Shown here in pieces: positions 18,901-27,314 of a DNA stretch of 64,000 nucleotides (position 1 is its first letter; every line of letters begins with the position of its first letter). This stretch comes from Tenacibaculum skagerrakense (GTDB lineage Bacteria > Bacteroidota > Bacteroidia > Flavobacteriales > Flavobacteriaceae): positions 212,841-276,840 of the forward strand of contig NZ_SLXM01000007.1 of assembly GCF_004345825.1 (NCBI RefSeq), given 5' to 3'. The translations under genes and the position numbers were made by a program. The notes under the pieces were generated by a model that saw only the letters and a list, made by a program, of their open reading frames with translations, was not told the DNA's origin and ran no database searches.

Positions 18901-19902
18901 GAGTATTTAGGACAAAAAAGAGAAGAGTTTAAAACCGATAACCAAAAGTTAGAAAAAGTTGATGAAGCACAGAGGTTAGTTAATACTATAGTAGTATTAC
19001 AGCGTAAAGATTTTGGAAAAAATACAAATAAAAAATTAACAGAGATAACAGGGAAAATTAACGATCTAAGTAAGTTATTAATGGAAATTGGCGGTGCGCC
19101 AGATGACTTTGAGTTACCTAGTAATAAGGATGTAGATTGGAAGGCTACAGATGGAGCAAACAAAAGCTCTAAAGTCGATTTACTTTCTTCAAAAACAAGT
19201 AAAAGAGGCCAAAAAAGGACAGATAGAAAATTACCTAATGGATTTGGGTTAATTGATAAATATAACCTTACATCACCTGCAAAAGGTCATTGGTCTAGGA
19301 TGCACATGATTACTCATCAAGTAGGAGGGAATAATGAGGAGTCTAACTTAATTCCAGCACCACAAACTATAAATGAGGGACCTAATGTTAGGTTTTTTGA
19401 AGGAGCATTAATAAAATTACTCGGAGAACAGAATGATACAACTAAGCGACCGAATGTTATTTGGATTGATGTTTCCGTAGATAGTTATCATCCTGCAAGT
19501 ACAACTACTCCAGTTTATAGTAATACCGATTTTGTTGAATATTTATCAATGAAAGCAGGAATATATTTTTATACAAATAACAATTGGAAAAAAGATTCTA
19601 AAGAGAGGATAAAAGAGAAAATATGGATCAATAAACCAGATTTTAGTAGTGGCCCTCCAATGATCTATATCTCCACCAGCCCAAGAGATAAAATTAGAAG
19701 AGAAACATCAATAGGTAAAGGATTTGCCGATCATATTTTAGTGGAGAGAGCTAATGGACCCTTTTTAGATGCTTCGGACTTTGAAGATAGGATGAGAGAA
19801 TACTATGAAAGAAATGGAATTAAAATGACTACTCCTTCCGAAGATAATCTAAGACAAACTATTGCGGCAGTAAATAATAACTCAAAAAATGTAGAATGGT
19901 AA
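15919..19902 (+). CDS. Large eCIS cargo/effector with amphipathic helical module and HNH-like nuclease tail
   Basis: A 1327-residue protein. The N terminus shares 'QHTKPSSQ' and 'FIQPKM' with the 1425-residue cargo, but there is no HELTH DUF4157 motif. Residues about 60-450 are disordered, rich in Lys, Glu, Pro and Ala. Residues about 450-640 are coiled-coil-like. Residues about 640-960 are long amphipathic or hydrophobic helices ('IGFLGNLISGIKQGF', 'LISFLAALVGVTGLTGK'), followed by a very basic helix; I have seen such modules in other eCIS-linked giant proteins. Residues 1123-1150 read 'GHWSRMHMITHQVGG' then 'NLIPAPQTIN' (H1124, H1129), the pattern of HNH or beta-beta-alpha-metal nucleases. 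A DNA- or RNA-cleaving tail delivered through the helical module is the working model. It overlaps the next gene by 7 bases. Confidence 0.75.
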   Translation: MFVSKAQHTKPSSQNQKPSDSFIQPKMKAEKPDTNKEDVAVKGTTKETTSEVFAALKKEVPTFFAPKQNNSPNQKLQRATQEKERDANDSLISDNPQTEVTSKVNGAATNAGGGSSEAISNAVPATKEATAMPNPNAKPAVPEAKEGDKEKDKKEEKESKEKGKGDKENKTPKAPTKPEDDPEFQAQIKTTEAVKEEKSQHPDPDTKVTEQQEAGHASPAAQTTKNNQQAHATSMEATSEEEKKREPFTPASFKKLLEKNLDDLENQLPRNSDEAQDFRDDKPIEGIKENISGQVTSESDKLAGPMKQEADKPAPDSGQPTLEAKPLPVADPGAPPKPLNAQAAIPKPKTNQEISMEKESQSLDDYMSENEVTEDQLAKSNEPKFTGALDEKNNAQKEAKLAPVRYRKKEQAQLGAAQKTAATTSQEGLDQIQAAKVLSENTVLTNQTTNKTSDKTEQEKIYAEFEAIYNETKQKVTDSLEKLSEDVDKKFSEEAESAQKTFEKNVEDGLGEIYGWTVVDDWIFGEDTEAIDRLFRSEKRKFVSKMNTVLDDISVIIADGLNGALQAIEDGKKKSKEKFDSLDDSQKKLAEDAYNDFNDQYADLEDSVYEKQEELASDLAQSYKENVDVLQEKFDEIKEKVSAGWIGAAFNALAGVIKTILKIKDLLLNLLSAAVSAIGAIISDPIGFLGNLISGIKQGFVDFGSNIKQHMIKGLIEWLTGSLGNVGITMPDNLFSLSGIFSLVTQMLGLTWDYFRSKAVKLLGEPVVNGMEKAVEVFQIVKKDGVTGLWEYIKDQFTNLKEMVMDAIRDMIITKVIEAGIKWIMGLLSPAGAFVKAAMMIIDIVKFFVERAAQIFELVTAFINSIKALAAGNVKAVAKGIETALAKALPVLISFLAALVGVTGLTGKIQKIIKKVRKKIDKAINKIILKAKKTFKNLVKKGKVKVKGAVNKMLDWLGIKKKFKDKDGNKHTLFYKGTEKRPKLMIASAGTEIEEYLGQKREEFKTDNQKLEKVDEAQRLVNTIVVLQRKDFGKNTNKKLTEITGKINDLSKLLMEIGGAPDDFELPSNKDVDWKATDGANKSSKVDLLSSKTSKRGQKRTDRKLPNGFGLIDKYNLTSPAKGHWSRMHMITHQVGGNNEESNLIPAPQTINEGPNVRFFEGALIKLLGEQNDTTKRPNVIWIDVSVDSYHPASTTTPVYSNTDFVEYLSMKAGIYFYTNNNWKKDSKERIKEKIWINKPDFSSGPPMIYISTSPRDKIRRETSIGKGFADHILVERANGPFLDASDFEDRMREYYERNGIKMTTPSEDNLRQTIAAVNNNSKNVEW

Positions 19903-20606
19903 TTAAAAAAAATAATTTAATATATAGATTTAAGGATTGTATTAACGAAACTTTGAATAATCCCAAACTGAAAGTCACTAATGTTCAAAATGACTTTCTT
20001 GAAAATTATGATGATGAGTATATAAATTCTGAAGCCGAGCTTTTTTTTGAAGATAATGGTTTTAAACTCTCAGAAGAAGTAAAAGAGTTTTGTTGTTTTC
20101 CAGCAAATCCTTTAACATTAAGTTGGGTTGTTGAAGATGATTTTTTTGATTATGAGGTAGCTGGAGGTTTCAGTTTAAGGGAGTTGGATGCGTGCTTGAA
20201 TTTTGATGAGAATAAATATATAATACACAACCCCGATCTTAGTGAGGGTATAAAAAAAATATTATCAAATTCATATTATTTCGATATACAACCAGATGTT
20301 TTTCACGAACTGGCAACTTTATTAAAGAGAATAAATGAAGAATTAAATTTCTGGTATATAGAATTTCAAAGTGTGTATAAATTAGATTTAGACTTAAAAA
20401 TATATTTAGAGGCATTGTTAATTACAAGGGGTATAACAAATTGGCAGTTATTTTTTTGTGAGAAAATTCACAACAAGAATAAAAATAATATTCTCAAAGA
20501 AAAATTGGATAGAATTTTATTCTGTTTAAAGTATTTATTTCCCAATACAAATTTTAAAATTTTAGAAGAGAGGTATGCTTTTCATTTTAACATAGAAAAT
20601 ATCTAA
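19896..20606 (+). CDS. Putative immunity protein (weakly SUKH/SMI1-like) for the nuclease cargo
   Basis: A 236-residue acidic soluble protein without signal peptide, whose ATG lies inside the end of the nuclease-cargo gene (7-base overlap). This is the tight coupling usual for toxin-immunity pairs. Residues about 40-95 ('EAELFFEDNGFKLSEEVKEF', then 'NPLTLSWVVEDD') loosely follow the SMI1/KNR4 (SUKH) pattern of a helix, P/E-E-x-K-x-F and a W-containing strand. SUKH proteins are known immunity proteins against nuclease toxins. The rest is helical and unrecognised. No other family is suggested; confidence in the exact fold is low, but confidence in a real, translationally coupled gene is high. 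Confidence 0.55.
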   Translation: MVIKKNNLIYRFKDCINETLNNPKLKVTNVQNDFLENYDDEYINSEAELFFEDNGFKLSEEVKEFCCFPANPLTLSWVVEDDFFDYEVAGGFSLRELDACLNFDENKYIIHNPDLSEGIKKILSNSYYFDIQPDVFHELATLLKRINEELNFWYIEFQSVYKLDLDLKIYLEALLITRGITNWQLFFCEKIHNKNKNNILKEKLDRILFCLKYLFPNTNFKILEERYAFHFNIENI

Positions 20607-20683
20607 AAGAAGAAAAAAATAATTTAGTTACGATGGTTTACTAAATCGATTGCAAATTAACACACTCATAACATTCATAAAAA

Positions 20684-23600
20684 ATGTTTTCACCAAAAAC
20701 CCAACATACGAAACCAAGCGCTGCTAAACATTCTTCTCAGAATTCTTTCATTCAACCAAAGTTGAATGTAGGAAAACCTGGAGATAAATATGAAGTAGAA
20801 GCGGATCGTGCAGCTGATCAAATTGTAGCTGGTGGAAAAGAAAATAAAACATCTTCATTTTTTGCGCCATCAGTTCAAAAGAAAAACGAGGATGAGGTTC
20901 AAAAGCAAGAATCAAATGAAAATGAGATTCAGCAAAAACCTTTAGTCGATCCAATTACACCTGGAGTTCAACTCAAGTCAGAATCGATATTACAAAAGCA
21001 AGAAGAGGAAATTCAACAGAAAGAGGATGAAGAAGTACAAACTAAAAAAGAATCAACTGAAACTTCTTTAGGAGGAGATATAATCCAACAACAAGCAGAA
21101 GAAGATATTCAAGAAAAAGAAGACGAAGACATACAAGAGAAAGAAGATGAAGAAGTTCAGCAATTACAAATGTCGGGAGGAGATAATAATTCGTCTTTAG
21201 AAAATAATCTAAGCAGTTCAAAAGGAGGAGGAAATCCGTTACCAAGTAACACTCAAAACGAAATGGAATCTGGTTTCGGAGCAGATTTCAGTGGAGTAAG
21301 AGTCCATAATGATAACAATGCCGTACAAATGAATCAAGAGTTAGGTTCACAAGCATTTACCAATGGAAACGATATTTATTTTAACGAAGGAAAATACAAT
21401 CCTGAAAGTGATTCAGGAAAACATTTATTAGCTCACGAGCTTACACATACCGTTCAACAAGGAGCTTCTCCAACAAATACCGTTCAAAAATCAGAAGGAG
21501 AAACAGAAAGTACAACGTTAGTTGCACCAACACAACCTCAAGATATTACCAATGGATTACAGCTATCAGATGATTGGCTAAATTATATAGAACAAGAATC
21601 TAGTACTAGAGATTTTGATGTTGCCGTTAAAATTGGAGAACGTTTTACGGGTACTATAAAAATTAGAAAATTAGGTAGACCTGCTGAAGGAGAAAGCCAG
21701 AAATTTGAACTTGCTAGTACAAGAAGTAATAATTCCTTAGATGTAGGAGGTATGGAATTTTTAAATCCACTTCGTAATGCAGGAATTTTCCCAGTACTGG
21801 TATTGAATAGGTTTGGTGAAGAACAAAATACTACAGGTTTTTTAAGTGTTAGAGTTGGAGAAGATGTAGTTCCGGATGTATTAGGAATTATTCATAAGAT
21901 AAATGAAAATCTAGAAGCAATGAGTTTCCTTGGATTAAGTCCTATTGAAGTTGCGGAAGGATTAGAAAACCGATTTGAAAGTGGAGGACTAAACTTTAGA
22001 GCGAATAATTTATCCGCAAATATTGATGGATATATTGAAGCTACGGGAAGTTTGGGTATTACAGATTCTACTATGACTTTTGAATTAAATTCTACAGTGG
22101 ATGTTGCTGGTTTAGCATCGGGTGAGTTTAATGTAGCTCGTGGTGCAGACGGAAAGTTAAGTGGTCAAGCAAGTATAGCGGCAGATATAGCTAATGTAAG
22201 CGCATCGTTAAATGTAGAATACGATGACGGAGCTGTTACCATTCAAGGTACAGGACGAATGAATTCAGATAAATTCTCTGGTGAAATTACACTTTTAGTT
22301 ACCGATGCGGCAAGATCAACTCAAATGATGCATGCTGCTTTAGGTGTTGAGTCTATGGAACAAGAGGCAGATGCGCCAGCTCAGGAGCAAACTGCAGTTC
22401 CTAAAACAAAAGGCAATCAAGTTTTGGCAGGTTGGGGAGAAGTTACGGCTTCAATTACTCCTTGGTTAGAAGGAACTGCTAAAATAGGAATCGATAATGA
22501 AGGTCATGTAACCATTGTAGGTGAAATCATTGTTCCTGATGAAATCGAATTGATGGAGCAACGCGGTAAAAAGGTTGATATCTTTCAAGTAGAAATCAGA
22601 GCAGGATACGGAATTCCTTTGGTTGGACAAGTATTCTTATTTGCAAGTATTGGGATGTTTGCTAATGCAGGTTTTGGCCCGTTAGTGCTTAAAAACGTTG
22701 GGTTTACAGGAACGTATTCTACTGATCCAAATGTATTACAAGAGTTTAGTATTACGGGTACTTTAGGAATTAACGCGTTTGCCGTTCTAGGTTTAGAGGC
22801 TGAAGCAGGAGTTGGAGTTACCATAATTGGGCACGATGTGAAAGCGGGTGTAAATGTTACAGCAGCTGCTGGTTTAAGAGCGTATGCAGAAGCTACACCA
22901 ACATTTGAATATAAAGAAGAGCAATCTCCTGAAGGAGGAAAAGTTGGAGAGTCTCGATTAAAAGGACATTTTGAAGCTGCGGCACAATTGTTTTTACAGC
23001 TTTCAGGAGCTTTATTTTATGAGTTAGATAGTCCTTGGTGGTCGCCAGCTCCAGACGGAAGAGAAGAATTCCCATTAGGAGAAGTACAATATCCAATTGG
23101 AGATAGTTTAGGAATTGGAGCAGATGTTGATTGGTTAGTTGGAGGAGAAGAGCCGCCAGAACTAACATTCTCACCAGTAGAATTTGATCCAGATAAGTTT
23201 ACTGCCGATGTAATGGCGGATCCACCTCCAAGAAGTATGGGAGATAGTGAATCCAATCCAGCAGGAGAATGGCAAGGAGAAAACGCGCCTGGAGATCAAA
23301 ATGAAAATCCAGAAATTACAGGTGAAGGAGAAGGATTGCCTCCTGGAAGGAGAGAAGAAGATTTACAAAACCTTCCTGATGAGCAAAAGTACATGAGAGC
23401 TTTAGATGAGCTTTCACAAATGGAAAATGCCAATCCAAAACCAACTATCGGAGATGTTGAGGATAAAATTAACATAGTAAAGCGCAGATATGGAATTCGA
23501 AGAATTGACACTAGAAATGAAGAAGCAGAACGTGTAGCAATTTTTGTTCAGCATGGAGAGCAAGATAATGGTAGACATCTATTAGAAATCCCATTAATTA

Positions 23601-24961
23601 GTGCCGCAGAAAAACAACGTTTAATAGACGAAGGTTTGAGAGCTCTTCATGAAAAAGAAGTGCAACGCGCCGAAGATGGGAAAATTAATAGAAGTGACGC
23701 AGAAGATGTAGCTAGAGAAATTAACAATGAGTTTGATGTATTTACATCAGTAAGAATTACAGACGGAGATGATAGTTGGGATTATATCTATACAGCAAGT
23801 CCACCTGTAACAGAAGAGTCTGATGTTACTAAAGAAGAAAATGAAGAGGCTAGCAATTCTCCGTTTTTTGAAAAATGGATTAATCAAAAAACAACAAAGA
23901 AGAATGGTGAATTCTTGAAGAGATTCTTAGATGATTTTGATAAAGACATTAATAAAGATGATGGTAAAAAAGTATACGTATTAAGACAAGAGGGAGATGA
24001 ATTTACAATTGCAAGAGGAAGTGGTTTTGCAGATACATATCCTAGTGTTTATGTGGTAAAACGAAATGAGGATGGTAGTAATGAGGCAGAAGTAGGTTTC
24101 TTAAAAGAAGGCTCGGAAAGATCGTATAAACCAACGCATAAAAATTTTATACCACAACAGATTAAAATAAGACAACAAAACGGAATTTATACAGCTACTT
24201 ATGAAACGTTGAGTTCAGATGGTTCTGATACAGCAAACTTTACAATACAAATTTCTTTTGAGGAAGCAGTTCAAGGTGTTAGCAATAAAAAAGAAAGAAG
24301 AGTAGTTGAAGGAGAAAACTTGTCTAACAAGGCAAAAGGAGCAGGAAGAGGGGCTTGGGATAGCGCTAGTCATGGTTTTCATAACGCCCACATTATTGGT
24401 GATCAATTTGGTGGATCTGGAAAAAATGCAGCCTTAAATATACATCCTTCTTCACCTGATTATAATACAGAAGACATGGCAAATGTGGAAAATACAATTG
24501 CTTCATTCTTTAGGCAAAGCGATCAAAATTATAATATGAAAGTAACGGCTGAACTTACTGATGATGACCACACTAAAACTGATTTAAGAAATATTTTAGA
24601 CCAGCAATTTGAAGGAGATAGTCAACAAGTAATTGATGAATCTGGAGCTTCTGAAGAATTAATCGCTACAGCTGAAAATAAATTAATTAGAAGCTTACAA
24701 AGCGCTATTACTAAGGATCTTGAAAATTTGCCTGCTCAATTTACAAAAGTAGATTATGAGTCAGAATCTTTAACATCAGATTTTAATATGAGTGATAGAG
24801 AAGCCACGGAAGATAGAACAACAAGAACGGTAACAGAACAGGGCTCAAATGAAAAGAAAACTAAAAAAATTAGTATTGGAGCAGATCCTGGATTTGAAGC
24901 ATTGAAAGATAATTTTGAAAGTACTGAAGTAAATGAAGGAGAAACAACAGAGTCAGCTTAA
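20684..24961 (+). CDS. Giant eCIS cargo protein: DUF4157 domain, beta-rich middle, HNH-like nuclease tail
   Basis: A 1425-residue protein. Residues 22-41 hold the shared leader ('FIQPKLNVGKPGDKYEVEAD'). Residues about 70-160 are acidic V/I-Q-x-K repeats. DUF4157 spans about 182-260 with 'HELTHTVQQ' (HExxH 251-255). Residues about 430-860 are Gly-rich repetitive beta structure ('GEFNVARGADGKLSGQASIA', 'GFGPLVLKNVGFTGTYST') that may form a beta-barrel or solenoid. Residues about 860-1160 are acidic and linker-like. At about 1234-1270 comes 'NAHIIGDQFGGSGKN', then 'LNIHP' and 'YNTEDMANVE' (candidate H1236), matching the His-x-x-x-x-x-x-G-G ... N core of DNA/RNA non-specific or HNH nucleases. No small immunity-like gene follows; the next gene encodes a cell-wall hydrolase. 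Confidence 0.8.
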   Translation: MFSPKTQHTKPSAAKHSSQNSFIQPKLNVGKPGDKYEVEADRAADQIVAGGKENKTSSFFAPSVQKKNEDEVQKQESNENEIQQKPLVDPITPGVQLKSESILQKQEEEIQQKEDEEVQTKKESTETSLGGDIIQQQAEEDIQEKEDEDIQEKEDEEVQQLQMSGGDNNSSLENNLSSSKGGGNPLPSNTQNEMESGFGADFSGVRVHNDNNAVQMNQELGSQAFTNGNDIYFNEGKYNPESDSGKHLLAHELTHTVQQGASPTNTVQKSEGETESTTLVAPTQPQDITNGLQLSDDWLNYIEQESSTRDFDVAVKIGERFTGTIKIRKLGRPAEGESQKFELASTRSNNSLDVGGMEFLNPLRNAGIFPVLVLNRFGEEQNTTGFLSVRVGEDVVPDVLGIIHKINENLEAMSFLGLSPIEVAEGLENRFESGGLNFRANNLSANIDGYIEATGSLGITDSTMTFELNSTVDVAGLASGEFNVARGADGKLSGQASIAADIANVSASLNVEYDDGAVTIQGTGRMNSDKFSGEITLLVTDAARSTQMMHAALGVESMEQEADAPAQEQTAVPKTKGNQVLAGWGEVTASITPWLEGTAKIGIDNEGHVTIVGEIIVPDEIELMEQRGKKVDIFQVEIRAGYGIPLVGQVFLFASIGMFANAGFGPLVLKNVGFTGTYSTDPNVLQEFSITGTLGINAFAVLGLEAEAGVGVTIIGHDVKAGVNVTAAAGLRAYAEATPTFEYKEEQSPEGGKVGESRLKGHFEAAAQLFLQLSGALFYELDSPWWSPAPDGREEFPLGEVQYPIGDSLGIGADVDWLVGGEEPPELTFSPVEFDPDKFTADVMADPPPRSMGDSESNPAGEWQGENAPGDQNENPEITGEGEGLPPGRREEDLQNLPDEQKYMRALDELSQMENANPKPTIGDVEDKINIVKRRYGIRRIDTRNEEAERVAIFVQHGEQDNGRHLLEIPLISAAEKQRLIDEGLRALHEKEVQRAEDGKINRSDAEDVAREINNEFDVFTSVRITDGDDSWDYIYTASPPVTEESDVTKEENEEASNSPFFEKWINQKTTKKNGEFLKRFLDDFDKDINKDDGKKVYVLRQEGDEFTIARGSGFADTYPSVYVVKRNEDGSNEAEVGFLKEGSERSYKPTHKNFIPQQIKIRQQNGIYTATYETLSSDGSDTANFTIQISFEEAVQGVSNKKERRVVEGENLSNKAKGAGRGAWDSASHGFHNAHIIGDQFGGSGKNAALNIHPSSPDYNTEDMANVENTIASFFRQSDQNYNMKVTAELTDDDHTKTDLRNILDQQFEGDSQQVIDESGASEELIATAENKLIRSLQSAITKDLENLPAQFTKVDYESESLTSDFNMSDREATEDRTTRTVTEQGSNEKKTKKISIGADPGFEALKDNFESTEVNEGETTESA

Positions 24962-25078
24962 TAATTAATAAACAAATAAATTCAGTCATTTCACCCTTTT
25001 AATAACCATAAATATCCTGATTGTTATACAAGCTTATTCGTTAAATTTAATTTCCCAAAAAAATAAAAACCACTACAA

Positions 25079-25897
25079 ATGAAAAAAAACTGGTATCAGA
25101 AAGAATTGGTGATTAAAGACACCCAAAGAAGAAATGGAGATCATAATAATCGAAAAGACACTCGAAAAATCCAATCTTGGTTAACATTATATAGTATTCA
25201 AAACCCACATAGTGGTACAGCAACTGATGTGGATGGAGATTTTGGCCCAGCAACAGAAAAAGCAGTTAAGAACTTTCAAAAAGAAAAAGGATTGTTTGAA
25301 AACGGTATTGTAACACAAGAAACTTTTGATGTGCTTTGTGCAAATCTTAAAGATGCTTTTGACAAACCTTTAACTGCAACTAATTTAAGAGACTTAGTTA
25401 TAGAAGCGGCTGAGAATCATTTGAGAAATCATCCTTATGAACTAATTATCGATGGTCAATCTAATAGCGGGCCTTGGGTACGATCTTATATGGATGGAAA
25501 TGATGGTTCTCCATGGTATTGGTGTATGGGGTTTGTGCAAGCTATTATAGATCAGGCAGCTAGTGCTTTAGATAAAAATTTTAGAAACCTAATGCCACAA
25601 ACGTATAGTTGCGATACTGTTGGAACAACAGGGTTAAATAAAGGAATTTTAACACGTTATACTGCATTACGTAATGATTCATCATTAATCAAACCTGGTG
25701 ATATTTTTTTAATTCAAAGGTCTTCATTTGATTGGACACATACAGGAATCATAACGTCAGTGAATAATGGCGTAATAGAAACTATTGAAGGAAATACAAA
25801 CATAGCTGGTTCTAGAAATGGGGTTGCTGTATTAAAGAGAACAAGAAACTTCTTAAAATCTAAAATAGATGTTTTTTCTATTGAACCATTAGTGTAA
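25079..25897 (+). CDS. Peptidoglycan-binding and CHAP-type cell-wall hydrolase of the eCIS operon
   Basis: A 272-residue protein with no evident signal peptide. Residues about 12-90 form a PG_binding_1-like domain ('VDGDFGPATEKAVKNFQKEKG'). Residues about 130-265 resemble a CHAP/NlpC-like amidohydrolase: catalytic Cys candidate C149 in 'PWYWCMGFVQA', His candidate H221 in 'DWTHTGIIT', and polar third residue E237/N239 in 'TIEGNTN'. Family knowledge says such enzymes cut amide bonds in peptidoglycan. In eCIS operons lytic enzymes are thought to help release particles from the producer or pass the wall. The lack of a signal peptide means it needs a holin or cell lysis to reach the wall, which fits the small membrane protein at 13423. 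Confidence 0.8.
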   Translation: MKKNWYQKELVIKDTQRRNGDHNNRKDTRKIQSWLTLYSIQNPHSGTATDVDGDFGPATEKAVKNFQKEKGLFENGIVTQETFDVLCANLKDAFDKPLTATNLRDLVIEAAENHLRNHPYELIIDGQSNSGPWVRSYMDGNDGSPWYWCMGFVQAIIDQAASALDKNFRNLMPQTYSCDTVGTTGLNKGILTRYTALRNDSSLIKPGDIFLIQRSSFDWTHTGIITSVNNGVIETIEGNTNIAGSRNGVAVLKRTRNFLKSKIDVFSIEPLV

Positions 25898-25904
25898 TAA
25901 ATAA

Positions 25905-27257
25905 ATGAAACAACAAGAACAATCTGCCTTAATTCAAACATCACATTTTGATGAGAAATTTTCTTATTTAAAAGAGTTAATTTTTTATCGATTAAAAAAA
26001 GAATTTACAAACGAAGAACCTCCATTTCCAATATTCAACAACATTGTAAATGATGATTCTGAGTTTTCACAATTCGCAAAAAGTCATCAGTTAGATTATG
26101 ATGAGATTTTGGTTTTATTAATTGCGCTTGTTCCACACATTTCACCAAATTTTTATACAGATATTATTACCGATTTTTTTCCTAACGGAGGCGAATTTCC
26201 AGGTTTTGGTGGGGTAAAGGGAAAAAACCATAGAGGAATTATTCCTACAGGTGAAACCTTACTTTACATCTTGGCAGGAAAAGAAACTACAAGTAGAACA
26301 CTTGTGTTGGATAGAATGTTACACAATAGTGTATTGTTTAAAAATTCGATTCTTGAATTAGAAAGTGTTCCTTATGGAGAACCTTTTATGAGTGGGAAAA
26401 TAATTTTAAACAGAGAGTTTGTTCATCTGTTTTTAACGGGTAAAGAACTAAAACCTCAATTAAGTCAAGAGTTTCCAGCTAGTTTAATTACAACTAAATT
26501 AAATTGGGAAGACTTAGTTTTAAATACAAAAACACTAACTGAAGTAAGAGAAATCGAAAACTGGTTAGCGTATAATGATATTCTTTTGAACGATTGGGGA
26601 ATGCATTCTAAAATTAAACCAGGATATCGAGTATTGTTTTGTGGAGTTCCAGGTACTGGAAAAACATTGACAGCAAGTTTACTTGGAAAATATACTGGTA
26701 AGGATGTTTACAGAGTAGATTTATCTATGGTTGTTTCTAAATATATTGGAGAAACAGAAAAAAATCTTTCTAAACTTTTTGATAAATCTATTAATAAAGA
26801 TTGGATTTTGTTTTTTGATGAGGCAGATTCTATTTTCGGAAAAAGAACCAATGTTAGAGATGCACATGATAAATATGCAAACCAAGAAGTTTCTTATTTG
26901 TTGCAAAGAATTGAAGCACATCCAGGGTTGATTATTTTGGCTTCGAATTTTAAAAATAATATTGATGCCGCTTTTACACGTCGTTTTCATAATATAGTTG
27001 AATTTGAAGCTCCAAGTTATGAAGAACGAGCTGTTTTATGGAGAAATAATCTACCAAAAGGAATACAGCTTGAGGATTCTTTAACAGTGGAAGAACTGGC
27101 AAAAAAGTTTAGCATTACGGGTTCAAATATTGTAAATATTATTCACTATGCGTGTTTGAAAACGTTGGCGAATAATCAACAAGAAATTCAAAGACAGTAC
27201 ATCTTAGAAGGTGTAAAAAGAGAATATTCTAAAGAAGGAAAAACCATTAATATTTAA
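25905..27257 (+). CDS. AAA+ ATPase of the eCIS (Afp15-like)
   Basis: A 450-residue cytoplasmic AAA+ protein. Walker A is 'GVPGTGKT' (247-254), Walker B 'ILFFDEAD' (301-308), sensor-1 Asn about 348, and arginine fingers R359/R360 in 'FTRRF'. The N-terminal 200 residues are the partner domain seen in eCIS ATPases. Such an ATPase (Afp15, PVC15) is a conserved last gene of Afp-like operons and is thought to help assembly or cargo loading. It starts 7 bases after the hydrolase gene and is followed by the operon's terminator. The AAA+ class is certain; the loading role is inferred. Confidence 0.9.
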   Translation: MKQQEQSALIQTSHFDEKFSYLKELIFYRLKKEFTNEEPPFPIFNNIVNDDSEFSQFAKSHQLDYDEILVLLIALVPHISPNFYTDIITDFFPNGGEFPGFGGVKGKNHRGIIPTGETLLYILAGKETTSRTLVLDRMLHNSVLFKNSILELESVPYGEPFMSGKIILNREFVHLFLTGKELKPQLSQEFPASLITTKLNWEDLVLNTKTLTEVREIENWLAYNDILLNDWGMHSKIKPGYRVLFCGVPGTGKTLTASLLGKYTGKDVYRVDLSMVVSKYIGETEKNLSKLFDKSINKDWILFFDEADSIFGKRTNVRDAHDKYANQEVSYLLQRIEAHPGLIILASNFKNNIDAAFTRRFHNIVEFEAPSYEERAVLWRNNLPKGIQLEDSLTVEELAKKFSITGSNIVNIIHYACLKTLANNQQEIQRQYILEGVKREYSKEGKTINI

Positions 27258-27280
27258 TTAATCGTTCGAGTATTTATATA

Positions 27281-27314
27281 AAAAAACATCGCTATTTAAT
27301 AGCGATGTTTTTTT
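27281..27314 (+). terminator. Rho-independent terminator ending the eCIS operon
   Basis: A 14- to 16-bp nearly perfect stem (arms 27281-27296 and 27298-27313, core ACATCGCTATT/AATAGCGATGT) with a short loop ends in a T run. It lies 24 bases after the ATPase stop. The A-rich left arm makes it work in both directions. Confidence 0.88.
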
